DNA of 64,000 bases from UBA11358 sp049517655 (GCA_049517655.1 JBEKRQ010000002.1:248001-312000); one strand, 5' to 3'; positions 53,280-60,751 are shown, counted from the stretch's first letter. Made by a program: numbers and translations. Notes: generated by a model not told the origin, from the sequence alone.

Positions 53280-55216
53280 TACTTCTTCTCGTCCACGACT
53301 TCGGCGTCAATCACCGTGCCGTCGTCCTTTTTGCCCTTTTTCTCCTCGGACTGGGCTTCGCCTGATGGGCCGGCGCCCTGCGCCTTTTCAGCCTGTGCCT
53401 TCGCGGCGGCGGCTTTGTAAAGTTCGGTGCTTACGGCCTGCCACGCTTCGTTCAGCTTTTCAGCCGCGGATTTGATGGCCGCAGCGTCGCTGCCTTTCAA
53501 CGCTTCCTTCACGGCGTTGACCGCGCTTTCAATCTTGGCCTTGTCGTCGCCGGAGATCTTGTCGCCGGTTTCCTTGAGCATTTTCTCGGAGCGATAGACC
53601 GCGCTGTCGGCTTCGTTGCGCGTCTCGACTTCCTCGCGCTGCTTCTTGTCCTCGTCGGCGTGTGCCTCGGCGTCTTTGCGCATCTTCTCGACTTCGTCCT
53701 TCGAGAGACCGCTGCTGGCGGTGATGGTGATTTTCTGTTCCTTGCCCGTGCCGAGGTCCTTGGCGCCCACGTGCAAAATGCCGTTGGCATCAATGTCGAA
53801 CGTCACCTCGATTTGCGGCACGCCGCGCGGTGCGGGCGGGATATCGGTAAGATGAAACTTGCCGATGGTCCGGTTGTCTTTTGAAAATTGGCGTTCGCCT
53901 TGCAGGACGTGGATTTCCACGCCGGGCTGGTTGTCCGACGCGGTGGAGAAAATTTCCGATTTGCGCGTGGGAATGGTGGTATTGCGCTCGATGAGCCGCG
54001 TGAACACGCCGCCCAGCGTTTCGATGCCGAGTGACAATGGCGTCACGTCCAGCAGGAGCACGTCCTTGACGTCGCCCTTGAGCACGCCGCCCTGGATGCC
54101 GGCGCCCACGGCGACGACTTCGTCCGGGTTTACGCCCTGATGCGGCGGTTTATTGACGAGTGAATGCGCGGTCTCGACGACTTTCGGCATGCGGGTCATG
54201 CCGCCGACGAGCACGAGTTCGTCAATTTTGGCCGCGTCGAGGTCGGCGTCCTTCAAACAAGCCTTCACCGGCGCGATGGTGCGCTCGAACAGTTTGTCGC
54301 AAAGCTGTTCCATTTTTGCGCGTGTGAGCGTTTTTTGAATGTGCTTGGGCCCGCTGGCGTCGGCGGTGATAAACGGCAGATTGATTTCGTATTGCTGCGC
54401 GCTCGAGAGGGCGATTTTGGCCTTTTCAGCCTCTTCCTTGATGCGCTGAAGCGCGTCGGGTTGCTTGCGCAAATCCATGCCGTATTCCTTTTTGAATTCG
54501 TTGAGAATCCAGTCCATGATGAGGCCGTCCCAGTCGTCACCGCCGAGGTGTGTGTCACCGTTGGTGGCCTTCACTTCGAACACGCCGTCGCCGATTTCGA
54601 GCACTGAAATGTCGAATGTGCCGCCACCCAGGTCATACACGGCGATTTTTTCGTCCTTTTTCTTGTCGAGACCGTAAGCGAGCGACGCAGCGGTCGGCTC
54701 GTTGATGATGCGGAGCACTTCGAGACCGGCGATGCGGCCGGCGTCTTTCGTGGCTTGGCGCTGCGAATCGTTAAAATAGGCGGGAACGGTGATGACGGCC
54801 TGCGTGATTTTCTCGCCAAGACGCATTTCGGCGTCGGCCTTCATCTTGGAAAGGATCATCGCGGAAATTTCCGGCGGCGAAAATTGCTTCGGTTTGCCGT
54901 CCACTTCCACTTCGACGGCGGCGTCGCCGTTGGACGTCTTCACAACTTTATAGGGCACGCGTTTGATTTCCTCGCTGACTTCATCGAATTTACGGCCCAT
55001 GAAACGTTTGATGGAATAGACGGTGTTGCGCGAGTTGGTGACGGCCTGGCGTTTGGCCGCCTCGCCGACCAGCCGCTCGCCGCTCTTGGTGAACGCGACG
55101 ACGGATGGCGTGGTGCGTTTGCCTTCGGAATTTTCCAAAACCAACGGCTCGCCGCCTTCCATAACCGCCATGCAGGAGTTCGTGGTTCCCAAATCAATAC
55201 CTAATACTTTTGCCAT
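53279..55216 (-). CDS. dnaK: Chaperone DnaK (Hsp70)
   Basis: This is an Hsp70 chaperone of 645 residues. The ATPase domain begins MAKVLGIDLGTTNSCMAVMEGG, with IINEPTAASLAYGLDKK and DLGGGTFDISVLEIGDGVFEV; the linker is DVLLLDVTPLSLGIETLGGV, and the substrate-binding domain and helical lid follow. The C-terminal tail is acidic (VIDAEVVDEKK), the usual EEVD-like end of bacterial DnaK. No grpE or dnaJ is adjacent. It is followed on the same strand by two unknown genes, then groESL. Confidence 0.98.
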   Translation of the reverse strand: MAKVLGIDLGTTNSCMAVMEGGEPLVLENSEGKRTTPSVVAFTKSGERLVGEAAKRQAVTNSRNTVYSIKRFMGRKFDEVSEEIKRVPYKVVKTSNGDAAVEVEVDGKPKQFSPPEISAMILSKMKADAEMRLGEKITQAVITVPAYFNDSQRQATKDAGRIAGLEVLRIINEPTAASLAYGLDKKKDEKIAVYDLGGGTFDISVLEIGDGVFEVKATNGDTHLGGDDWDGLIMDWILNEFKKEYGMDLRKQPDALQRIKEEAEKAKIALSSAQQYEINLPFITADASGPKHIQKTLTRAKMEQLCDKLFERTIAPVKACLKDADLDAAKIDELVLVGGMTRMPKVVETAHSLVNKPPHQGVNPDEVVAVGAGIQGGVLKGDVKDVLLLDVTPLSLGIETLGGVFTRLIERNTTIPTRKSEIFSTASDNQPGVEIHVLQGERQFSKDNRTIGKFHLTDIPPAPRGVPQIEVTFDIDANGILHVGAKDLGTGKEQKITITASSGLSKDEVEKMRKDAEAHADEDKKQREEVETRNEADSAVYRSEKMLKETGDKISGDDKAKIESAVNAVKEALKGSDAAAIKSAAEKLNEAWQAVSTELYKAAAAKAQAEKAQGAGPSGEAQSEEKKGKKDDGTVIDAEVVDEKK

Positions 55217-55403
55217 AAAATAAATAAAAATTAGTTATCTGCTCCTTATTCCAATGCAATTACAATGCCGCAATTCCAAAAATGACACGGAAGCCTTGCA
55301 AACAAAGGACGGAATTCAACTTAACCTGTTTTCAGGTTGGCTGAAAAACAGTGCCAAAAGAGTCATTATGGCACAGTCAGAGTGCCGTTTGGCACAGTTG
55401 ATT

Positions 55404-55430
55404 GGTAGGGCGCGATGTCCCTATCGCGCC
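55404..55430 (+). repeat. REP unit, left flank of the RAYT gene
   Basis: This has GGTAG followed by a hairpin with GGCGCGAT and ATCGCGCC arms. Its exact inverted copy lies at 56007-56033. The hairpin's outer arm supplies the last codons and the TAG stop of the RAYT gene. Confidence 0.9.
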
Positions 55431-55894
55431 GCAAGTGAAGACGGTATTCGGTCGTTGGGGCGATAAATCCACGACCAGTCTTCGACCCGTTTGCACAATC
55501 CCCGTCTCACTGGATTCATCAGGATGTAACTGATCTTTTCAGCCTCCTCGTGATGGTCGCGCAAACGATGATCGAAAAAATCCCGTTGCCAGACGATTTT
55601 CTCATTCCGAGCCAGAAATCGTTTCCAATTTGTCACTGCCGTTTTCATTCCTGCCTCGCGCGGAAATGCAATTATGGCATGGAAATGGCCTGGCATCAAC
55701 AGCATGAGCCGACAATGCCAAATCAATGCTTTGTGATTGTGCGCGGCAGCGGCCAGCACTGCTTGGCCTGTGTCTTTGCGACAAAGCTGGTTTTCCATCC
55801 GAGGTTCGCAGTTAATGGTGATGAAAAAGAACGAGCCATCCGAAACCCAGGATGGAATTTCATGGCCGAGGCGGGTGCGGTCGGGAAGATTCAT
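55421..55894 (-). CDS. REP-associated tyrosine transposase (RAYT, Y1/HUH family)
   Basis: This is a 157-residue single-strand DNA transposase of the IS200-like Y1 superfamily. Motifs are the first beta strand SFFFITINCEPR, the HUH pair in MPGHFHAII (His-Phe-His), and the catalytic Tyr in the helix EKISYILMNPVRRGLC. It is a single-copy gene bracketed by inverted REP hairpins with the GTAG foot, the hallmark of a RAYT rather than an insertion sequence. RAYTs cut and join REP DNA and are thought to spread REP/REPIN elements across the genome. The frame is intact, so it may be active. Confidence 0.9.
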   Translation of the reverse strand: MNLPDRTRLGHEIPSWVSDGSFFFITINCEPRMENQLCRKDTGQAVLAAAAHNHKALIWHCRLMLLMPGHFHAIIAFPREAGMKTAVTNWKRFLARNEKIVWQRDFFDHRLRDHHEEAEKISYILMNPVRRGLCKRVEDWSWIYRPNDRIPSSLAAR

Positions 55895-55949
55895 CTTTGA
55901 AAAGTTGCAGTTTGTCGTTTAGCCGGACAACCCAAAAATTTTCTGAGTC

Positions 55950-55975
55950 GGCGCGTTCGAAGAACGCGCCCTACC
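55950..55975 (-). repeat. REP unit upstream of the RAYT gene
   Basis: A hairpin GGCGCGTT/AACGCGCC is followed by CTACC, so it is a REP in the minus orientation. The sequence differs from its neighbour at 56007-56033 but the layout is the same. Confidence 0.8.
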
Positions 55976-56006
55976 TATTTTTGATTGTCAATCCCCAGCC
56001 TGCCGC

Positions 56007-56033
56007 GGCGCGATAGGGACATCGCGCCCTACC
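56007..56033 (-). repeat. REP unit, right flank of the RAYT gene
   Basis: This is the exact reverse complement (27 bp) of the unit at 55404-55430. It lies just beyond the pyrE stop. Confidence 0.9.
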
Positions 56034-56041
56034 TTTTCAGC

Positions 56042-56608
56042 TTATTTGCTTCCCGGTTTGACGACGGGAATTTTGGCCAGGTCAGGCGGCAATTTGTCCG
56101 GCTCGAACGTCTCGACGCGGAGTGAAATCAGACTTTGGAATGACACCCCGAAGTTCACCGCGCCGTTGGAACGATCCACAATCGCGGCGATGCCAATGAC
56201 GTTTCCGCCGTGCATGCGGACGATGTCAATGGTTTCCTGCACGCGACCGCCCCTGGTCACCACATCCTCGACGACGAGGATTTTTTCACCGGGCGCAATT
56301 TTGAATCCACGCCGCAACGCCAGTTTGCCATCCTCCTTTTCCGTGAAGATAAACCGCACACTGAGCTGCCGCGCGACTTCCTGTCCGATGACGAGTCCGC
56401 CGAGCGCGGGCGCGATGACGGTGACAGCGCCGTATTTGCGGACTTTGCCGGCCAGCGCGCCGCCAAGCTTCTTAACGGTCGGCATTTGCTGAAGCGCGAG
56501 CGCGCATTGGAAGTATTGGCGGCTGTGCAAGCCGCTGCGGAGAACGAAATGGCCTTCGAGCAGCGCGCCGGTGTCGCGGAATATCTGGAGGACTTCGTTT
56601 TGCGTCAT
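56042..56608 (-). CDS. pyrE: Orotate phosphoribosyltransferase
   Basis: This is the fifth step of UMP synthesis, joining orotate to PRPP. It is 188 residues. It has FVLRSGLHSRQYFQCALAL near the start, the catalytic-loop region FTEKEDGKLALRRGFKI, and the PRPP-binding motif ILVVEDVVTRGGRVQETIDIV. Length is normal. It converges on nothing on its left except the REP cluster and the RAYT gene, which are on the same strand. Confidence 0.96.
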   Translation of the reverse strand: MTQNEVLQIFRDTGALLEGHFVLRSGLHSRQYFQCALALQQMPTVKKLGGALAGKVRKYGAVTVIAPALGGLVIGQEVARQLSVRFIFTEKEDGKLALRRGFKIAPGEKILVVEDVVTRGGRVQETIDIVRMHGGNVIGIAAIVDRSNGAVNFGVSFQSLISLRVETFEPDKLPPDLAKIPVVKPGSK

Positions 56609-56620
56609 CGCGCGGATTTT

Positions 56621-56655
56621 AAGTCCAAAGCCAAAAGTTCAAAGTCCAAAGTTTG
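56621..56655. repeat. Heptamer tandem repeat (AAGTCCA units)
   Basis: Five 7-bp units based on AAGTCCA lie upstream of pyrE. The same unit occurs inside the sua5 coding region at 28204-28241. Confidence 0.85.
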
Positions 56656-56720
56656 GGAGGGCGAGCGTCCGCGCGAGCCCTAATTTTTAAAATGGGGCTC
56701 GTCAGGAGCCTCGCCCTCCC
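56655..56720. repeat. Family-B long palindrome (GGGAGGGCGAG...CTCGCCCTCCC)
   Basis: This is a 66-bp nested inverted repeat. The outer arms are GGGAGGGCGAG and its complement and the inner arms are CGAGCCC and GGGCTCG, with short non-pairing spacers and an AT-rich loop. A second member with the same architecture lies inside argS at 59611-59675. Confidence 0.85.
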
Positions 56721-56725
56721 GTTTC

Positions 56726-56767
56726 TTCTGGCTTCTGGCTTCTGAATTCTGAATTCTGGCTTCGTGC
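56726..56767. repeat. Heptamer tandem repeat (TTCTGGC/TTCTGAA units) abutting a start codon
   Basis: Six 7-bp units lead up to and overlap the GTG start of the membrane metalloprotease-like gene. They occupy the place where its ribosome-binding site should be. Confidence 0.85.
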
Positions 56768-57423
56768 CGAAGTGGATCAAATTCATCATTGCCATTTTAT
56801 TGCTGCCGGTCTGCGCCGGGGCGGCGCGGGCGTTGTGGCTTGTGCTGCGCGCCAGTTATGGCGCAGACACGGTTTGGGTGCCATTGCTTGCCGGCGCGGT
56901 TTGCTGGGTCGTGATTTACGCGCTGCTGCCGAGGCCAATGTGGATTTACGTGTTCGGCCATGAATTGACGCATATGATTTGGACGTGGCTGTTCGGCGGG
57001 CGTGTCAAAAAATTCAAAGCCGCCTCCGACGGGGGACACGTGGTTGCGAGCAAAACCAATTTCGTCATCGTCCTCGCTCCGTATTTTTTCCCACTCTACG
57101 CGGCTTTGGTTGTGGCGGTGTTTGCCATCGGCCATTTGATTTTGGGGTGGAAGAATGATTTGATTTGGTTTCACCTGATTGTCGGCGCAGCGTATGCGTT
57201 TCACGTAACATTGACCTGGCATGTGTTGAAAACGCGGCAGTCCGACATCACGTCGCAGGGTTATTTGTTCTCGGTGGTGATTATTTTTCTTGGCAACGTC
57301 GGTGTGTTGCTGTTTGGCTTGCCGTTATTGACCGCAAAGGTCAGTTTGTTCAATGCGCTGGGCTGGTGGCTGGAAAGCACGGGACAAATTTTTAACTGGC
57401 TGGCGCAGTGGCATTGGAATTGA
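56764..57423 (+). CDS. Membrane protein with HExxH motif (M50-like)
   Basis: This is a 219-residue protein with about six hydrophobic helices. The segment YVFGHELTHMIWTWLFGG (about residues 65-82) contains HELTH, the HExxH zinc motif typical of intramembrane or membrane-bound metalloproteases. No clear second zinc-ligand motif (such as NxxPxxxLDG) is visible, so it may be a degenerate or divergent member. The start is GTG 56764 (MPKWIKF), inside a heptamer repeat array. It is followed by the PTS gene 70 bp downstream. Confidence 0.72.
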   Translation: MPKWIKFIIAILLLPVCAGAARALWLVLRASYGADTVWVPLLAGAVCWVVIYALLPRPMWIYVFGHELTHMIWTWLFGGRVKKFKAASDGGHVVASKTNFVIVLAPYFFPLYAALVVAVFAIGHLILGWKNDLIWFHLIVGAAYAFHVTLTWHVLKTRQSDITSQGYLFSVVIIFLGNVGVLLFGLPLLTAKVSLFNALGWWLESTGQIFNWLAQWHWN

Positions 57424-57493
57424 TGCCGAAATTTATCAATAATTCTGTCTTGAAATAAAACGCGGATAGGTTCAAATCTTAAAGAAGCACCGT

Positions 57494-57958
57494 ATGGATT
57501 TAGGTGATATTTTAAGCAAGGCGCAAATCATCCCGGATTTGCACGCGAAGGATCGCTGGGAAGCGATTGATGAATTGATTGGCAATCTTGTCGCCACGGG
57601 CAAAATACAACCCGGCGACTGCGACGCCGTGACCGCCGCCGTCAAAAAGCGCGAGACTTCCATGAGCACCGGCATCGGGTTCGGCATCGGCATTCCGCAC
57701 GCCTCGACCGATTTGATTCTCGAAGTTGTTGGCGTGCTTGGCCGTTCAAAGGCGGGTGTGAGCTTTGACGCGCTCGACAATCAGCCGGTGAAACTCGTCA
57801 TGCTGTTCCTCGTGCCGCAGGGCCAGTTTCAAAAGCACCTTCACACGTTGGCCAACATCGCCAAACTCCTGCACAAGGCCGATTTCCGCCAGGCGCTCGA
57901 ACAGGCACCGGATGCCGAGGCGATGCTCAATATCATCAGGGAATACGGGAAAAAATAA
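57494..57958 (+). CDS. PTS EIIA domain protein (PtsN/fructose type)
   Basis: This is a 154-residue phosphotransferase-system EIIA domain. The phosphorylated His is His69 in GIGFGIGIPHAST, followed by the family regions VGVLGRSKAGVSFDALDNQPVKLVMLFLVP and FQKHLHTLANIAKLL. It stands alone without EIIB or EIIC, so a regulatory PtsN-like role is more likely than sugar transport. A REPIN begins 2 nt after its stop. Confidence 0.9.
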   Translation: MDLGDILSKAQIIPDLHAKDRWEAIDELIGNLVATGKIQPGDCDAVTAAVKKRETSMSTGIGFGIGIPHASTDLILEVVGVLGRSKAGVSFDALDNQPVKLVMLFLVPQGQFQKHLHTLANIAKLLHKADFRQALEQAPDAEAMLNIIREYGKK

Positions 57959-57959
57959 T

Positions 57960-58011
57960 GGTAGGGTCATCGCGCTGCGATGACCGGACGCCGCAGCGCG
58001 GCGTCCCTACC
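57960..58011. repeat. REPIN between ptsN-like gene and argS
   Basis: This is a 52-bp element of GGTAG, hairpin GGTCATCGC/GCGATGACC, hairpin GGACGCCG/CGGCGTCC, CTACC. It is two REP units in inverted orientation. It is the closest intergenic match in layout to the element inside argS at 58441-58491. Confidence 0.9.
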
Positions 58012-58107
58012 TTGAAGATCGCCCCTCTGAAATTTTATCCGTGTCCATCCCGCCTGCGTTTCACTTCGTCGTGGCAAGCCGTGTCCATCCGTGGTTAAAT
58101 TCCCGCC

Positions 58108-59955
58108 GTGCTGCCGCACAAACAAATTGAGCTGAAATTGCAGCAGGCTGTCCGGACTGTTTTGCCGGGGGCGGATGTTTCGACCGTTCTGGTTCGTCCG
58201 TGTCCCGATCCGAAATTTGGCGATTACCAGACCAACGCGCTGATGTCGCTCGCCAAGTCGCGCCAATTGAATCCACGCCAGTTTGCTGGCGACGTGCTGG
58301 CGAAACTCGATGTGGCGGAGTTTTGCGAAAAACCTGAAGTCGTCGGCGCGGGTTTTTTGAATTTCCGGCTGAAAAATTCCACGATTGTCCAAACACTGCA
58401 ATCCGCGGCGCGCGGTGAACATTTATTTTTTGAAAAAATGGGTAGGGACGCGCTGCCGCGCGTCCAAGCCGACCAGCAGGTCGGCCCTACCGTTCGCACC
58501 GTTGTTATTGATTTCAGCGCGCCGAACGTGGCCAAGCCGATGCACGTCGGTCACATCCGTTCGACCATTCTCGGCGATTGTCTCGCGCGCACGTTGCGGC
58601 TGCTCGGCCACCGCGTTATCACCGACAATCACATCGGCGACTGGGGCACGCAATTTGGCAAACTGCTCGTGGGCTGGAAAAAACATCTGAACGCCGCCGC
58701 GCTCAAGGCCGATGCGCTCGCCGAAATGGAACGGCTTTACAAACTCGTGAATGCCGCAAGCGAAACGGATGAGAAAATTTTGGAGGAAGCGCGGCAAGAA
58801 CTGGTGAAACTCCAAAGCGGCAACGAGGAAAATCTAAAAATCTGGCGCGAGATGATTGCGCTGTCGCAAAAGCAATTCGATGAAATTTATTCGCGGCTTG
58901 GTGTGAAGTTTGATCACACATTCGGCGAGAGTTTTTACAACCTACGCCTCAAACCGCTCGTTGAAGAATTGCTTTCCAAAGGCATCGCCCGCGAGAGCGA
59001 AGGCGCACTTGCAATTTTCTTCGAGGATTCCACAAGTGCGGGACAACTCAAAGAACATCCCGCGCTTATCCGCAAAAGCGACGGCGGATTTAATTACACA
59101 ACGACCGATCTGGCCACACTGGCGTATCGTATTGAAACCTGGAAGCCGAACGAAATCATTTATGTCACCGATGGCCGCCAGCAGTTGCATTTCCAGCAGG
59201 TCTTCGCCGCGTTCCAAAAATGGATGGCTGTAGAGTGCGCTGTCTCAGCGCAAAATCGCGTGAGGACACGCGACGCTACACCGAAGTTGGCCCACGTCTG
59301 GTTCGGCTCGATTCTGGGCGAGGACGGCAAACCGTTCAAAACGCGCAGTGGCGACACGGTGAAGCTCGCCGATTTGCTCGACGAAGCGGAGGAGCGGGCC
59401 TTTAAAATTGTTTCCGAAAAGAGCCCCGAACTTTCCGAAGCCACGAGGCGCGAGATCGCTCGCGTCGTCGGCATCGGCGCGGTGAAATACGCCGACCTGC
59501 TGCCGAACCGCCAGAGCGATTACGTGTTCAGTTGGGACAAAATGCTCGCGCTCAACGGCAATACCGCGCCGTATTTGCAATACGCCTATACCCGAATCAA
59601 AAGCATCTTTCGGAGGGGCGAGTTACACGAGTCCCAAAATGTGAAAGTTGGGGACTCGCAGATCTCGTCCCTCCGAATTGAAAAACTGTCTACTCCAGAA
59701 GAAATTGCACTGGCGAAGCATCTTTTAAATTTCGGCCTCACGCTCGAGGCCGTGGCGGGGGAATATCGCCCGAATTTTCTCTGCAATTATCTTTTTGAAC
59801 TGGCAGGCAGGTTCACCGCGTTTTATGAAAATTGTCCGGTGCTCAAGGCTGATCCCGCAGTGCGGGACTCCCGTTTGGCGCTCTGCGATTTGACGGCGCG
59901 CGTTTTGAAACAAGGCCTCGAAATCCTCGGGATTGAGGTTTTGGAACAAATGTGA
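58108..59955 (+). CDS. argS: Arginyl-tRNA synthetase with three in-frame repeat insertions
   Basis: This class I synthetase charges tRNA-Arg. It is 615 residues from GTG 58108. The HIGH-type motif is in PNVAKPMHVGHIRST, the helix DWGTQFGKLL follows, and FKTRSGDTVKL stands for the KMSKS region. The C-terminal anticodon domain ends CPVLKADPAVRDSRLALCDLTARVLKQGL. Three segments have no counterpart in ordinary ArgRS and coincide with palindromic repeats: residues 112-128, about 374-391 and 502-523. Without them the protein would be about 558 residues, close to the family norm. The frame is intact through all three. Confidence 0.97.
   Translation: MLPHKQIELKLQQAVRTVLPGADVSTVLVRPCPDPKFGDYQTNALMSLAKSRQLNPRQFAGDVLAKLDVAEFCEKPEVVGAGFLNFRLKNSTIVQTLQSAARGEHLFFEKMGRDALPRVQADQQVGPTVRTVVIDFSAPNVAKPMHVGHIRSTILGDCLARTLRLLGHRVITDNHIGDWGTQFGKLLVGWKKHLNAAALKADALAEMERLYKLVNAASETDEKILEEARQELVKLQSGNEENLKIWREMIALSQKQFDEIYSRLGVKFDHTFGESFYNLRLKPLVEELLSKGIARESEGALAIFFEDSTSAGQLKEHPALIRKSDGGFNYTTTDLATLAYRIETWKPNEIIYVTDGRQQLHFQQVFAAFQKWMAVECAVSAQNRVRTRDATPKLAHVWFGSILGEDGKPFKTRSGDTVKLADLLDEAEERAFKIVSEKSPELSEATRREIARVVGIGAVKYADLLPNRQSDYVFSWDKMLALNGNTAPYLQYAYTRIKSIFRRGELHESQNVKVGDSQISSLRIEKLSTPEEIALAKHLLNFGLTLEAVAGEYRPNFLCNYLFELAGRFTAFYENCPVLKADPAVRDSRLALCDLTARVLKQGLEILGIEVLEQM
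58441..58491. repeat. REPIN in frame inside argS (51 nt, 17 codons)
   Basis: The form is GGTAG, hairpin GGACGCG/CGCGTCC, AA, hairpin GCCGACC/GGTCGGC, CTACC. It begins exactly on codon 112 and encodes GRDALPRVQADQQVGPT between the N-terminal domain and the first catalytic strand (VVIDFSAPN). Confidence 0.92.
59229..59280. repeat. Diverged REPIN in frame inside argS
   Basis: The form is TGTAG, hairpin TGCGCTG/CAGCGCA, hairpin CGCGTG/CACGCG, CTACA. It encodes a segment around VECAVSAQNRVRTRDAT just before the conserved HVWFGSILGEDG. Confidence 0.85.
59611..59675. repeat. Family-B palindrome in frame inside argS
   Basis: This is a 65-bp nested inverted repeat. The outer arms are CGGAGGG...CCCTCCG with GCGAG/CTCG, and the inner arms are CGAGTCCC and GGGACTCG. 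It has the same design as the intergenic copy at 56655-56720. It encodes residues 502-523 at the start of the anticodon-binding domain. Confidence 0.85.
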
Positions 59956-59978
59956 TTTTGCAGCGGCGCTTCACAAGT

Positions 59979-60011
59979 CAATGTTTGAATTGCTCAAAAC
60001 AGATGCGCACA
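59979..60011 (+). pseudogene. Duplicated 5' end of tgt
   Basis: The first ~10 codons of tgt (MFELLKTDA) with the two bases before the ATG are present here with one mismatch. They are followed by unrelated sequence and a stop. The real tgt starts 836 bp downstream. The duplicated ends frame the membrane-protein gene at 60086-60751. Confidence 0.85.
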
Positions 60012-60085
60012 GCGGTCAGCAAGAAGAATCTTGGTCGTGCCCGCCGGTGTGCTTATCTTGAGAACCAACGTCCAGCAGGCAAAAC

Positions 60086-60751
60086 ATGCGCCATCTCGCC
60101 CAACCTAGGGTCTTGAAATTGGCAGTCATCGCATCGCTAGCCACTGCACTCGCATGTTATCCCCGCCTGTCGCTTTGGCCGAACTGGTCTGCTCCAATCT
60201 GGTATCTGGAAACCATGATCTTCTTTTGCAGCATGGTCCTTTGGAGTTTCGTCTTTGCGTGGCACACGCTATACACCCAGCGGCCGGTCTGGATTCTCAA
60301 GCAGGAATCCGGACCGTTCATCGCAGTGACCCTGGTTGGAATTATCGCTGCGATGGTGTTTCATCTGTTTCTTGACCCATCGCTCCGACTCAAAGTGCCG
60401 GAGGAATATCCGGTTGACTTGGAACATTGGTTTGCACTGGTGCTGTTTTCCCTCTTCTTAAGCCAGTTGTTCCTTCTCTTTGCCCCTTTCGCTTGGCTCA
60501 TGCGGTTGTTTCATAACCGCTGGGTGGCAACCTGCCTGACCGTTTTGTTTGGAGCTGTTCTGTTGGTGATCAAAATCCAGTCTTCCCCAACGCCGATTCC
60601 GCTGCCACTGTTTGCCGCGCTTCTGGCTGGCAGAATCATCACGGGATTTCTGGCGGTTTGGTTCTATCTTCGTGGTGGGGTAATTCTGATCTGGTGGTGG
60701 ACTCTTCTGTTTGAAGCCAGACATTTGCTTATTCTGGCTGGCAATTCATAA
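60086..60751 (+). CDS. Polytopic membrane protein of unknown function, inserted before tgt
   Basis: This is a 221-residue protein with about six hydrophobic helices and no catalytic motif recognised. It lies between a truncated copy of the tgt 5' end and the intact tgt gene, which suggests it arrived by an insertion or recombination event. ATG 60086 is chosen. The ~85 bp upstream hold the tgt remnant and its out-of-context stop. No transposase or terminal inverted repeats are visible at its borders. Confidence 0.6.
   Translation: MRHLAQPRVLKLAVIASLATALACYPRLSLWPNWSAPIWYLETMIFFCSMVLWSFVFAWHTLYTQRPVWILKQESGPFIAVTLVGIIAAMVFHLFLDPSLRLKVPEEYPVDLEHWFALVLFSLFLSQLFLLFAPFAWLMRLFHNRWVATCLTVLFGAVLLVIKIQSSPTPIPLPLFAALLAGRIITGFLAVWFYLRGGVILIWWWTLLFEARHLLILAGNS

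Noticed and set aside
55217..55403. Sigma-54 promoter or regulatory array in the dnaK upstream region, with several TGGCAC motifs
   Set aside because: GTGCCA/TGGCAC recurs four times (a few also at 23260-23330), but none has a GC doublet at the right spacing for a -24/-12 promoter. Nothing further can be supported.
59853..59867. Palindrome TCCCGCA/TGCGGGA near the end of argS as a fourth inserted element
   Set aside because: The encoded residues (CPVLKADPAVRDSRL) align naturally with the conserved ArgRS C-terminus, so there is no extra length. Probably chance, or a substitution-level resemblance.
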